From the NCBI GenBank assembly GCA_002309615.1, contig DBXT01000029.1, positions 1-39,916 of the forward strand: DNA of 39,916 nucleotides. The letters are read 5' to 3'. Positions 30,739 through 37,999 of the stretch are shown here, piece after piece. Position numbers and translations under genes: made by a program. Position 1 is the first letter of the stretch. Each line of letters opens with the position of its first letter. The notes under the pieces were generated by a model. It made no database searches, was not told where the DNA came from, and was given only the letters and a program-made list of their open reading frames with translations. This DNA is from Bacteroidales bacterium UBA1205 (GTDB lineage Bacteria > Bacteroidota > Bacteroidia > Bacteroidales > WCHB1-69).

Positions 30739-30932
30739 TCCTGCTCCTTTCTCGCTCTCCGTATACTTCCTCTCGGCTTTTTGCGTGGATGTAATATCTC
30801 AAATTTGAGATAAGGCGGTAATGAGTTAAACCAGTCATCAATATTCTTTGATATATTCTGGAGTGTATTCATAAATCCCTCAAAGAATTGCTCACCAATT
30901 ATTTGACATTCTTTACTTTCACTCTCGTTCAT
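30735..30932 (-). CDS. Small basic-tail protein (65 aa)
   Basis: It begins MNESESKECQIIGEQFFEGF, has a helix (MNTLQNISKNIDDWFNS), then PYLKFEILHPRKKPRGSIRR and a basic end. The basic C-terminus suggests nucleic acid binding. The overlap with the Lar-like gene (ATGA) couples the two. No family recognised. Confidence 0.65.
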   Translation of the reverse strand: MNESESKECQIIGEQFFEGFMNTLQNISKNIDDWFNSLPPYLKFEILHPRKKPRGSIRRARKEQE

Positions 30933-31597
30933 TCCATATCCACCCTTTCTGCCATTTTCCGCTTTCCCTCAATAATTTCGGTATCTGACCATCCATTATC
31001 TTTTCTGTATCGTAGAGTCCAATAGCTTACTCCTAACTGTTTCGCCCAAACCGACATAGGCTTTTTTTCATCGTTATAAGTTATGAAAACAGTTTTTTGT
31101 TTATTGTTCGATTGCTCATTTAATGGAATCCAACAACAATTATCGGGAGAGTACCCTTTATCAACATTTTTTCTTTCAAGTGATAAAGTGTCTGAATATC
31201 CATTAGACATAGCCCAATCCGCAAACGCTTTAAAATCGGATTTCCACTCTTCGCAAACGTCAATTCCCCTTCCACCATAATTTTCAAAGCAATTACGATG
31301 GGGATTTGTGCATCGTGCTTTCATTCCCTCGTAAATTCTATATAATCTTGTTTTTGATAATCCGTGAGTTTTATTATATCCACCAGATTCGTATATTTCC
31401 CTATGCCTACATCCACAACTTTTAACTTTGTTGTTATAAAGGTCTGAAAAATGCACATTTACTATATTCCCACAATCACACTTACAAGTTACAAGTCTGC
31501 GTTTCCATTTGTCATTGCTTAATCCTGCATATCGTATTATTGTCAGCTTCCCGTATTTTTTTCCTATGCAAGAATCTAAATCTCTTAATTTAGGCAT
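30929..31597 (-). CDS. HNH/AP2-type endonuclease with zinc ribbon
   Basis: A 222-aa protein. The start at 31597 (MPKLRDLDSCIGKKYGKLTI) has GGAGG at 6 nt. CKCDCGN and SCGCRHRE form a zinc ribbon at about 40-75. The next region (KTHGLSKTRLYRIYEGMKAR, CTNPHRNCFENYGGRGIDVC, EEWKSDF, LERKNVDKGYSPDNCCWIPL, NEQSNNK) is the phage HNH pattern YGGRGI.VC.EW. The C-terminus (KPMSVWAKQLGVSYWTLRYR) is a helix-turn-helix NUMOD-like segment. Free-standing homing endonuclease is the most likely role. Confidence 0.8.
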   Translation of the reverse strand: MPKLRDLDSCIGKKYGKLTIIRYAGLSNDKWKRRLVTCKCDCGNIVNVHFSDLYNNKVKSCGCRHREIYESGGYNKTHGLSKTRLYRIYEGMKARCTNPHRNCFENYGGRGIDVCEEWKSDFKAFADWAMSNGYSDTLSLERKNVDKGYSPDNCCWIPLNEQSNNKQKTVFITYNDEKKPMSVWAKQLGVSYWTLRYRKDNGWSDTEIIEGKRKMAERVDME

Positions 31598-31598
31598 T

Positions 31599-31919
31599 TC
31601 ACACCTCCATATCAACCTTATCTGCTATGCTTTTAAGACACTGCTCACAAATCCAACTTCCGTCCACCAAATACAGATATTCTGCATCACTGTTGCACAA
31701 ATTACAGTGTTCTTCGTCCATATCATCGCATATTTTTTCGGTGTACTGGGATTTATAACAATCCCAACAAAGCTCCTGCCCGTTATCGGTTACATACAGC
31801 GGATTCCACATATCGGCATAATCATCGCATTTATCGCAAAAATGTACCTCAATTTCACGCCTACCACAGTTTACGCAACGCTCGCAACTTACACAATCAT
31901 TTTCAATTCTAACGCCCAT
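31599..31919 (-). CDS. Cys-rich multi-zinc protein (106 aa)
   Basis: The protein has about fourteen Cys in CxxC pairs: CVSCERCVNCGRREIE, FCDKCDDY, LCWDCYKS, CNLCNSDA and WICEQCLKS. It could bind three or more zinc ions. Acidic linkers separate the sites (DDMDEEH). It lies directly before the HNH gene, with GAGG upstream. It may be a transcriptional or ubiquitin-like adaptor; no assignment possible. Confidence 0.65.
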   Translation of the reverse strand: MGVRIENDCVSCERCVNCGRREIEVHFCDKCDDYADMWNPLYVTDNGQELCWDCYKSQYTEKICDDMDEEHCNLCNSDAEYLYLVDGSWICEQCLKSIADKVDMEV

Positions 31920-31926
31920 ATTATCC

Positions 31927-32535
31927 TCACTTTCCGCTTGCTATATCCTTTATGGTTTTGGTTTCCTGCGTACTAAAATAATGGTCTTGTATCTGTATAT
32001 ATTCCTGCCCGAATCCGTGGTATCCATCTGCATTAAAGTACATAAAATCCGCAGGGAATAAATCACGGTTTGCCCTTGCTATCTCGATTGCCCTGTAACA
32101 ATCGTGTGTTATTACCCCAGTGTAAGGGTATGCGTAAGCACCCTCTGTGTTTACCACCTGCTCTACGGTTAAATCGAAATAATCGCACCTGTTAAGGATT
32201 GTCATAGCCACAGCTACCTTGCCTATCATTTCTTGGTTGCCTGCCTCGTGCATTACCACCTGCGCTATGATATCATCATCCGTAAGATGTACCACTGGTT
32301 CGGGGGCTTCTTCCTGTGCCTCTGCCTGCGGTACTACAAATTCCTGCACGTGCTGTAACGGTTCGCCTATTACCTCGGTATCTTCGATAAAATAATCGGG
32401 TAACGAGCATACAAGGTACGCCAGTACCACCATACCGATAAACATAAGCACCATCATAACCGATAACGGCAGATAATATTTCCATCCTTTATTTTCGTTG
32501 TTGTCATTACTGGGATAATTTGATATAATATTCAT
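31927..32535 (-). CDS. Membrane-anchored SleB-like cell wall hydrolase
   Basis: A 202-aa protein. Residues 21-45 are a transmembrane segment (YLPLSVMMVLMFIGMVVLAY) after a polar N-terminus, then a linker (Gln/Glu/Pro/Ala-rich, 55-82). Residues 85-200 match the SleB/hydrolase_2 pattern: IIAQVVMHE97AGNQEMIGKV, AVAMTILNRCDYFDLTVEQV, and FMYFNADGYHGFGQEY. Glu97 is the likely catalytic acid. Its place in an early operon, away from the lysis genes, suggests wall remodelling during infection or an exclusion role. Confidence 0.8.
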   Translation of the reverse strand: MNIISNYPSNDNNENKGWKYYLPLSVMMVLMFIGMVVLAYLVCSLPDYFIEDTEVIGEPLQHVQEFVVPQAEAQEEAPEPVVHLTDDDIIAQVVMHEAGNQEMIGKVAVAMTILNRCDYFDLTVEQVVNTEGAYAYPYTGVITHDCYRAIEIARANRDLFPADFMYFNADGYHGFGQEYIQIQDHYFSTQETKTIKDIASGK

Positions 32536-32577
32536 TGACTTTTATACACCTCGCTTTTTTTACCCATAGCCCTTGTG

Positions 32578-32850
32578 TTAAACCGCAGGGGCTTTTTCAT
32601 ACCCTAATATTTTGCCATCGTTGATAATAACGCTGTATCCGTCCTTATAAGCCTGCTCCACATAAGCAACGGTATCATAATCAAACATCACAACCCTATT
32701 CGATATAGACGGGTATATATCATAACGGTTACCCATATATACCGATACATAACATATGCAAAGAAAATGCATCGCACTTTCTATATCTTTGAATTCATCG
32801 CAGGGGTCTACCTGCCTTATAAGCTCATAATACATTTCGCTACACTTCAT
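32578..32850 (-). CDS. Small protein of unknown function (90 aa)
   Basis: It begins MKCSEMYYELIRQVDPCDEF and continues MHFLCICYVSVYMGNRYDIY, then VVMFDYDTVAYVEQAYKDGY. Six Cys or Met-rich hydrophobic positions in the middle suggest a compact fold rather than membrane spanning. AGGAGG precedes ATG 32850. It overlaps the XRE gene by 4 nt. No family recognised. Confidence 0.65.
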   Translation of the reverse strand: MKCSEMYYELIRQVDPCDEFKDIESAMHFLCICYVSVYMGNRYDIYPSISNRVVMFDYDTVAYVEQAYKDGYSVIINDGKILGYEKAPAV

Positions 32851-33062
32851 TTTCTTTTCCTCCTTATAATCACTACTGGTTCATAATCAAGTGCATCCAA
32901 AATCTTTGTTAAGGTCGATATGCGGATATCTGCGCCATTCTCGTAGTTAGATATCATCACGTGCGATACACCGCAGGCTTTTTCTATCTGCATCTGCCTT
33001 ATTTTTCTGCGCTGTCTTTCATCTAACAGCCATTTGCCAAACTGGTTTAGGTCTACTGTCAT
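32847..33062 (-). CDS. XRE-family transcriptional regulator
   Basis: A 71-aa helix-turn-helix protein (start MTVDLNQFGKWLLDERQRRK). The HTH is QMQIEKACGVSHVMISNYEN with GADIRISTLTKILDALDYEP following, the classic XRE layout. The basic C-terminus (IIRRKRK) may add DNA contact. It lacks a separate oligomerisation domain, so it is more like Cro than CI. Its targets may be the TGTTAATAT promoters. AAGGTGG lies upstream. Confidence 0.8.
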   Translation of the reverse strand: MTVDLNQFGKWLLDERQRRKIRQMQIEKACGVSHVMISNYENGADIRISTLTKILDALDYEPVVIIRRKRK

Positions 33063-33118
33063 TTTTTTCACCACCTTTCTTTGATGCGGTCTAACCACCT
33101 ACCGCAAGGGCTTTAGGT

Positions 33119-33346
33119 TTATTTTGCTGTAAGTATCGGGCACATTGAATATCTGCCGAGGGGGTAAACGCTTTCTGCATTTTCCCATTCCGATATCTGC
33201 TTGTTTATCTTGCAGGTTCTTACTTCGTTAGCGGTCTTGATTGTGATTGTCTGTGCTGTTCTCTTAAATACTAACCAAGTTGTAAAAAGTTCTGCATCCC
33301 CTATCCATCCGTGTGTGTAGCTCTTGCCTACTTCAAATTTTTTCAT
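33119..33346 (-). CDS. Small KFEVGKSYTHG-type protein (75 aa)
   Basis: First gene downstream of P3: MKKFEVGKSYTHGWIGDAEL, then FTTWLVFKRTAQTITIKTAN. From memory this short beta-rich family is common in Firmicutes phages and mobile elements, with no assigned function. It corresponds in position to the first genes behind P1 and P2. AGGAGG precedes ATG 33346. Confidence 0.75.
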   Translation of the reverse strand: MKKFEVGKSYTHGWIGDAELFTTWLVFKRTAQTITIKTANEVRTCKINKQISEWENAESVYPLGRYSMCPILTAK

Positions 33347-33390
33347 TTTTCTTACCTCCTAAATGTGTGGCGTGGTTGCCTTGTAAGTAT

Positions 33391-33419
33391 ATATTAACAC
33401 ACACCGAGGTATATTGCAA
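33391..33419 (-). promoter_or_regulatory. Promoter P3
   Basis: The -35 TTGCAA is at 33419-33414, the spacer is 17 bp and the -10 TAATAT at 33396-33391 is preceded by TGT. The A/T-rich element upstream (AATATTAAAAAGGTATTG) is almost the same as that of P4, and the sequence downstream matches P1 and P2. It drives the early genes from 33346 leftward. Confidence 0.85.
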
Positions 33420-33437
33420 TACCTTTTTTAATATTTT

Positions 33438-33959
33438 TTAATTATTTTTCATTCCAATAGTTTTCTGCACCATCGCCTGTACTTCTATCGGCATAGCATT
33501 AAATTCTGTATCCCTTTTCTGCATCGTTGCCACCCTGTTTTTAAAATTACTCTGTATCACCGAGTCGATAACCTCGCTTTCAAGCATCGCCCATTCCCTT
33601 AACTGTCCTGCATCGCCTACCAATCTTTTTGCCATCGGGGAAAGGGTTTCAAAATCTTCCTCGGCGTGATAAATTCCCCTTGATATAAGCGGTCTAACCT
33701 CACGCCATAGGCTTACTTCGTCTGCCTGCGCCAGTTCTTGCGGTTTCCTTGCCATACCTATTAGCCTTGAAATACTGGGGGCATAATCGCTCCCCGAGGT
33801 AGCAACGTATATTTTAAGCCCCTGCATTATGTACTCATATTCGTAATCTGCTAAGAATTCGCTCCACATATTAAGTGTTTCGGTTGGATTGTCTACCTTA
33901 AAACTGGGATACGTGGAATTGATAACCATTAAAAGCTTTTTGCATTCATCCCTATTCAT
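33438..33959 (-). CDS. Replicative helicase loader (G39P-like)
   Basis: A 173-aa protein. The start at 33959 (MNRDECKKLLMVINSTYPSF) has AGGAGG at 6 nt; the first in-frame Met of a longer form overlaps the previous stop. The N-terminal 80 residues (NPTETLNMWSEFLADYEYEY, then IMQGLKIYVATSGSDYAPSI) match G39P-type helicase loader proteins. It would deliver a host DnaB helicase to the initiator complex, because no phage helicase gene is present. The C-terminal half is helical and charged. Confidence 0.8.
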   Translation of the reverse strand: MNRDECKKLLMVINSTYPSFKVDNPTETLNMWSEFLADYEYEYIMQGLKIYVATSGSDYAPSISRLIGMARKPQELAQADEVSLWREVRPLISRGIYHAEEDFETLSPMAKRLVGDAGQLREWAMLESEVIDSVIQSNFKNRVATMQKRDTEFNAMPIEVQAMVQKTIGMKNN

Positions 33960-33969
33960 AACATACCTC

Positions 33970-34809
33970 CTACGCATTTAACCAAGTATCTAAAACTGAT
34001 TTTTGGGGTTTATCATCCGCACACCTGTTGTCATATTTCCCCTCTAATACTTTTGCAAGATTATTCTGATTTATCAAAAAGTCAAAGTCTGCTATCCACC
34101 CTGTTTTCCCTTTGCCTTTGCAAAAATCGCTATGCTCTGCCTTATCAAACCCCTCTTTTATTTCCTCGATTGTATATGCCTTTAGTAAGTTCTTAATGGC
34201 TTTTTTTCGCTTATCAGTTACTTTTTTTACGGATGGTAAAGATGGGCAATACAAAGCGTAAATATCTAGTACATCCTGCACCGCATCGCCTAATGTAGTA
34301 TTATTCTTATCTACTTCTATTTCTTTTTCTTTTTCTTTATCTTCTTCTATATCTGCCTCGCTAACATTAACTTTACGCATATTAACACTGTTAGGTTTAC
34401 CGTTAGTTTTACATTCTATCTGTTCTTTTTGTTTTTGCCTATACTCACGCATATATCCACGCATATATTCGTTTTTTTGCTCTATTTTATCAAGGGTTTG
34501 GTGCTTACCCCAGTTAGGTATTGTTACAACGCCATCAATAACTTCTATCATACCGAAATTTTGGAATGTATCCAATGCAAGCCTTACGGTATTTACATCC
34601 CTGCGAAAGATTGTAGAAAGCATTTCCTCGGTGTATGGTATTTTATCATTCAGCATAAATACACCGTTGTTATTGTTTTTTCCTGCCATACATAAAAGCT
34701 TAAACCATATTACAATTATGCTATCTGCACTGGGTAGACTTTCAATTAAAAGCATCTTATCATCATCGAATATATCAGTTACTATTTTTATCCATTTTAC
34801 ATCAGCCAT
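33970..34809 (-). CDS. Replisome organizer / replication initiator
   Basis: A 279-aa protein. The start at 34809 (MADVKWIKIVTDIFDDDKML) has AAGGAG at 7 nt. The N-terminal 110 residues are the phage replisome organizer winged-helix domain (SLPSADSIIVIWFKLLCMAG, IPNWGKHQTLDKIEQKNEYM), followed by a charged, low-complexity KEKEKEIEVDK linker and a C-terminal DnaD-like helical region (KKAIKNLLKAYTIEEIKEGF). It binds the phage origin and recruits the loader encoded next. Preceded by the structured leader. Confidence 0.85.
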   Translation of the reverse strand: MADVKWIKIVTDIFDDDKMLLIESLPSADSIIVIWFKLLCMAGKNNNNGVFMLNDKIPYTEEMLSTIFRRDVNTVRLALDTFQNFGMIEVIDGVVTIPNWGKHQTLDKIEQKNEYMRGYMREYRQKQKEQIECKTNGKPNSVNMRKVNVSEADIEEDKEKEKEIEVDKNNTTLGDAVQDVLDIYALYCPSLPSVKKVTDKRKKAIKNLLKAYTIEEIKEGFDKAEHSDFCKGKGKTGWIADFDFLINQNNLAKVLEGKYDNRCADDKPQKSVLDTWLNA

Positions 34810-34831
34810 ATAAACTCCTTTTTGGTGCATA

Positions 34832-34927
34832 GAAATACCCTTACAAATCGCATTCGGGTTACGATAAGTAAGGGTATTTCCTGTTGATACATATTAAGTT
34901 ATCGCAGATACGATAACCCGAATATCG
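34832..34927 (-). promoter_or_regulatory. Structured leader with competing hairpins
   Basis: On the minus strand GAAATACCCTTAC and GTAAGGGTATTTC (34880-34868 and 34844-34832) form a 13-bp stem with a 23-nt loop. The loop contains TAACCCGAAT, perfectly complementary to ATTCGGGTTA at 34923-34914 upstream, so loop and upstream strand could form a pseudoknot. GTTATCG/CGATAAC (34917-34898) and CGATA/TATCG dyads overlap the same bases and compete. The leader lies between P6 and the initiator gene and may regulate its expression or hold origin sites. Confidence 0.65.
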
Positions 34928-34940
34928 TACCAACGTGTTT

Positions 34941-34969
34941 ATTATAACAGTTTTCTGTTATGATTTCAA
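34941..34969 (-). promoter_or_regulatory. Promoter P6 (replication initiator)
   Basis: The -35 TTGAAA is at 34969-34964, the spacer is 17 bp and the -10 TATAAT at 34946-34941 has TGT before it: a near-consensus extended promoter. The spacer includes an ATAACAG/CTGTTAT dyad that could be an operator. It overlaps the 3' end of the resolvase gene. Confidence 0.85.
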
Positions 34970-35305
34970 CTCTTTTATTCGCATACCTGCCTCAAATTCC
35001 CTGTAAATCGTAAACCAATCGTTTAGGGTCATTGTTACCAGTACCTCGTGATTATCGGTCTTATGAAATACCGCAGGAATATTATTTTTCGCATCCCTTT
35101 TTGCCTGTTCCATCCAATCATAACTAAATGCCTGCTTTGCATAGTGTTTAGCCTCTACGTGGATGTACGGCAATCCTACCACATCCGATGCATCTTCTAC
35201 CGCCCCACAATATTGCTGTGTGCGCCTTGCCTCGTATCCTTGTTCACGAAATAGTTTTGCAAGTGTGCGCTCAAACCGTGCGCCTTTTTGTTTACTGTTT
35301 ACCAT
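34958..35305 (-). CDS. Holliday junction resolvase-like nuclease
   Basis: A 115-aa PDDEXK protein: KQKGARFE12RTLAKLFREQG, VEDASD41VVG and the catalytic E51-A-K53 (YIHVEAKHYAKQ). This matches Hjc-like archaeal/phage resolvases. It would resolve recombination or replication intermediates before packaging. It overlaps the winged-helix gene by 14 nt. The stop region carries promoter P6. Confidence 0.8.
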   Translation of the reverse strand: MVNSKQKGARFERTLAKLFREQGYEARRTQQYCGAVEDASDVVGLPYIHVEAKHYAKQAFSYDWMEQAKRDAKNNIPAVFHKTDNHEVLVTMTLNDWFTIYREFEAGMRIKELKS

Positions 35306-35516
35306 TTTTCACCATCCAATATTTTGCATATTTTACAGGGTTTCCGTCTGCATCGGTATCGTACACCATACTGGATGCAATCGGGTATCCGTGTTCCTTA
35401 AGGTCAAATATAATAGCCGATAATCTTGTGGCTCTGAATTTCTGTATTGCATCCCAACTGGTTATTGTTTTTCCTGCCTGTAAATAATCAAGCACTTTCT
35501 GCTTTTTTGTTGTCAT
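35292..35516 (-). CDS. Winged-helix DNA-binding protein (74 aa)
   Basis: It begins MTTKKQKVLDYLQAGKTITS, then WDAIQKFRATRLSAIIFDLK, EHGYPIASSMVYD. This is the HTH_39-type winged-helix domain found in phage replication modules. AAGGGG precedes the ATG. A hairpin with a GCAA loop lies at 35532-35551 just upstream of the ribosome site and may affect translation. Confidence 0.75.
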   Translation of the reverse strand: MTTKKQKVLDYLQAGKTITSWDAIQKFRATRLSAIIFDLKEHGYPIASSMVYDTDADGNPVKYAKYWMVKNGKQ

Positions 35517-35531
35517 TGTTTACCCCTTTCT

Positions 35532-35630
35532 GTGGGGGATTGCTCCCCCACGTAGACCGTTTATAAAGTTGATTGTGGTTTTATATTATAAGCCGAGTGA
35601 TATATTTTCCTTGGTTACAGATAAACGGTC
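35532..35630 (-). promoter_or_regulatory. Intergenic dyads, possible RNA structure or origin
   Basis: A 153-bp gap. GACCGTTTAT (35555-35564) and ATAAACGGTC (35621-35630) are perfect 10-bp inverted arms around a 56-bp A/T-rich centre. Next to them is an 8-bp hairpin, GTGGGGGA/TCCCCCAC (35532-35551), with a GCAA tetraloop on the minus strand. No U-tract follows. A TATAAT lies inside the centre but has no -35. It could be a structured leader, an origin component or a regulator site. Confidence 0.5.
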
Positions 35631-35669
35631 GTTAGGCTTTGTTAACAGTTACTTTATCCATAGCATACG

Positions 35670-35957
35670 CTATAAATAACTTTTGATAAAATCTCGGATA
35701 AAATCTTGCCTTGTGCCAATATTTGCCTCGTAATATTCCTGTGCCATCCGTTTAAGTATAAGGTCGTTTTCTTTATTAAAGTGTACGCCCTCGTTAGATG
35801 CGTTGTGGTGCATCGGGCATAATTTTACGGTCAACCCCAGTGCATCAGATTTTTTACGCCTGCCTGTACCCTCGTAAATGTGATGAGTGCACAGGTTTCT
35901 TGTATTAGAATGTCCATATAAGTACCGACATAAAAAGCATTCATTTTCCCCAAGCAT
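35670..35957 (-). CDS. HNH nuclease of the recombination module
   Basis: A 95-aa protein with NECFLCRYLYGH, LCTHHIYEGTGRRKKSDALG and LCPMHHNASNEGVHFNKEND. The CxxC and HH...CPxH pattern matches small phage HNH proteins placed with NinB and ERF, related to YbcO/NinG-type junction nucleases. It overlaps the NinB-like gene by 17 nt and may process recombination intermediates together with the Hjc-like nuclease. Confidence 0.75.
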   Translation of the reverse strand: MLGENECFLCRYLYGHSNTRNLCTHHIYEGTGRRKKSDALGLTVKLCPMHHNASNEGVHFNKENDLILKRMAQEYYEANIGTRQDFIRDFIKSYL

Positions 35958-36492
35958 TTAACATTTTCTCCATATCTTTATCGCTTATCGTGGGTATTCC
36001 CAGTTGCTTACATTCTTCTACGGTGCTATCAATAAGCTGTTGCATTTCTCGCACCGTGTAGGTGTGTGATGCCCTCATAACGGCGTAAAAATAAAGTGTT
36101 TTATCATTTTCTATTTTTGTGCCTATGGGCTTTACGTGTAAGGTTTCCTGTTCCCACATTTTAGATACGTCTAAATTTGTTTTGATAGTCCACGCCTCGC
36201 CCTGTTCGTTTAGGTCGGGCTGTCCTGCTACGGCTATCATCCTGTTTTTTACGAATACCTCGGTGCGGTCTATTTTCTTTCCGATTTCCCTGCATAATGC
36301 GTGAAAGTATGCGTTTGCATTTAAAGACCGTTTCGGGCTGTACTGGGTCACTTTTAATACAAGTTCTTTGTCTTTGTATCCCTCGCAGGCTTCTTCGGTA
36401 TCCGCAGGGCTGTTATCTACGGCAAAGCTTATTATGGTCTTATGCCGTAGATAATCAACCGTTATTCCATCAAGGCTTGCCCTTATTTCCAT
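35941..36492 (-). CDS. NinB-like recombination protein
   Basis: A 183-aa protein, with VTQYSPKRSLNANAYFHALC near residues 50-70 and IGTKIENDKTLYFYAVMRAS, SHTYTVREMQQLIDSTVEEC in the second half. The KRSLNANAYF pattern fits NinB-type proteins that assist recombinase loading. It follows ERF directly (23-nt overlap) and shares its operon, which supports the role. The start has weak ribosome binding and is probably coupled. Confidence 0.7.
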   Translation of the reverse strand: MEIRASLDGITVDYLRHKTIISFAVDNSPADTEEACEGYKDKELVLKVTQYSPKRSLNANAYFHALCREIGKKIDRTEVFVKNRMIAVAGQPDLNEQGEAWTIKTNLDVSKMWEQETLHVKPIGTKIENDKTLYFYAVMRASHTYTVREMQQLIDSTVEECKQLGIPTISDKDMEKMLNAWGK

Positions 36493-37063
36493 TCACTTTA
36501 GCCAGTATATCTGAATACATCGCAGGGGTTAAATCTGTAAGTGCCGTAACCTTATACATACCTAACATCTTTTCGATGTTTACGTTGTTATCGTTAAGTA
36601 TCTTTTCCAGTATATCCGCATCCTTTTTGGATATTGTTTTTACAGTTACTTCGTGGCTTTCCTTATCGGGGTCTACCATTTCCTCGGTAGGTATGCAAAA
36701 TACTTGGAAACAGGCATACTTAAAAGCTATGCTCATAGCCTTATTTGTGGCTTTATCTCCACTATCCATTCCCTCGCCTATAACGGTGGCAGATATATTA
36801 GTGCCATCCTCGGCATAAAAGGTGTACTTTACCTTGCATATCGAATAGATAAGTGTACCGCCCCTTGCGCTCTGTCTTTCTTCCCTTGTCTGCTCCAGTA
36901 TTTCGGGTACGATAAACAGCTTGTATTTTATCAAAGCAGGGTTTATGGCGTTCATTACCGCATCGATGCCCCTAAACATAAAGCCCTGCGTGGCGTTTTT
37001 GCTGTTCTTTCCTACTACCCCGATTTCCCCCATTACCTTTGTGATTGTTTCGTAAATGTTCAT
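36470..37063 (-). CDS. erf: ERF-family single-strand annealing protein
   Basis: A 197-aa protein, MNIYETITKVMGEIGVVGKN, GFMFRGIDAVMNAINPALIK, ARGGTLIYSICKVKYTFYAE, MDSGDKATNKAMSIAFKYAC, FQVFCIPTEE: the standard ERF pattern (GI...MDSGDKATNKAMS). It anneals single strands during phage recombination and replication. The C-terminal segment ends in a short helix and no wing domain. AGGAGG precedes ATG 37063. It lies between Gp157 and NinB-like protein genes. Confidence 0.9.
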   Translation of the reverse strand: MNIYETITKVMGEIGVVGKNSKNATQGFMFRGIDAVMNAINPALIKYKLFIVPEILEQTREERQSARGGTLIYSICKVKYTFYAEDGTNISATVIGEGMDSGDKATNKAMSIAFKYACFQVFCIPTEEMVDPDKESHEVTVKTISKKDADILEKILNDNNVNIEKMLGMYKVTALTDLTPAMYSDILAKVNGNKGKP

Positions 37064-37074
37064 TTTTTATCCTC

Positions 37075-37557
37075 CTATTTGATTTCAAGATGCCTGCCAC
37101 GTTCTTCAAGGTGTGCAAATTCCAGTTCCTTGCCCTCGGCTAACACCTTACGAATTAAGCTGTTATCGGGTTCATATTTGATGCGCATATAATTCGCAGG
37201 CACTTCGCCAGTTATTGCAAGGGGCTGTACACCACCGTTAGGTTTGATTTTGAGGTTATATTCCCCACAAGTAAGGTCTTTCTTGCCTGCTACATCCATC
37301 GCTTTCATATAAGCCTGTTTAAGCCTTTTCTGTGCGTTACGGCGTATATCTCTTTTGCGTGTAAATGCTTCGATTATCCTATCGCATTCTGCCTCTTCCA
37401 TTTCAAGCTGTTTTACAACGTAAGCGTATCCTGCGCCCTTTTCCATAAGTTCCGCATCTAAACACTCTAGCGTATCCTGTAATGCCTGCTCGTCTTCTTC
37501 ATCCGTTGCCAAATCGTAAAGCCTCTGATATTCCCCCTGTAAGTTGTATAATGTCAT
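37075..37557 (-). CDS. Siphovirus Gp157 family protein
   Basis: A 160-aa protein. The N-terminal 90 residues form acidic coiled coil with LQGEYQRLYDLATDEEDEQA, LEMEEAECDRIIEAFTRKRD and LKQAYMKAMDVAGKK. The C-terminal part (GEYNLKIKPNGGVQPLAITG, EVPANYMRIKYEPDNSLIRK) is the typical DUF/Gp157 end. Such proteins occur beside ERF in many siphophages and may act in recombination or superinfection resistance. CGGAGG precedes ATG 37557. Confidence 0.85.
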   Translation of the reverse strand: MTLYNLQGEYQRLYDLATDEEDEQALQDTLECLDAELMEKGAGYAYVVKQLEMEEAECDRIIEAFTRKRDIRRNAQKRLKQAYMKAMDVAGKKDLTCGEYNLKIKPNGGVQPLAITGEVPANYMRIKYEPDNSLIRKVLAEGKELEFAHLEERGRHLEIK

Positions 37558-37562
37558 TTTTA

Positions 37563-37799
37563 TTACCTCCGTGTTCTTGTGATTGCAAAGTATTTACCAT
37601 ACTTGCCTATGTCAAACTGTCGTAAACCGTCTGCGGTCTTACCCCTTAAGCTTGCATCCAGTACCTCAAATTTATCGGTACGCTCGTGTGTGATTTCTGC
37701 CACCTGCTTTACAGCATCGCTTATGCCGTTTGGCATTTTCCTTGTTTCGCTTTTGGCGTAGATATAAAACACTTTACGCCCCTGTTGTGCTTTAATCAT
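37563..37799 (-). CDS. Basic protein of unknown function (78 aa)
   Basis: It begins MIKAQQGRKVFYIYAKSETR. Lys/Arg-rich with a strand core (KVFYIYAK) and DGLRQFDIGKYGKYFAITRT. It resembles small DNA-binding or single-strand binding accessory proteins but no family is recognised. Its ATGA overlap couples it to the small HTH gene. Confidence 0.65.
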   Translation of the reverse strand: MIKAQQGRKVFYIYAKSETRKMPNGISDAVKQVAEITHERTDKFEVLDASLRGKTADGLRQFDIGKYGKYFAITRTRR

Positions 37800-37975
37800 T
37801 TTTCCTCCTGTTCTAAAACCATTCTGATTTTAAGTTCCGTTATCTTACTGGGTATCTGTACGCCACGCTCCACCCTGTTTATGGTCTGCGTGGTAAGTCC
37901 ACACATTTCAGCAAGCTTTCGCTGTCCTATTCTGTGCGATGCCCTGTACCGTAACATTTCATCCTGTAGGGTCAT
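37796..37975 (-). CDS. Small XRE-type HTH regulator (59 aa)
   Basis: It begins MTLQDEMLRYRASHRIGQRK. The HTH is LAEMCGLTTQTINRVERGVQ, followed by IPSKITELKIRMVLEQEEK. It is the first gene downstream of P4, with AAAGGAGG at 7 nt. The protein is close in size to Cro-like repressors. It probably controls P4 or related promoters. It is coupled to the 78-aa gene by ATGA. Confidence 0.8.
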   Translation of the reverse strand: MTLQDEMLRYRASHRIGQRKLAEMCGLTTQTINRVERGVQIPSKITELKIRMVLEQEEK

Positions 37976-37999
37976 ATATCTACCTCCTTTCCTTTGTCA

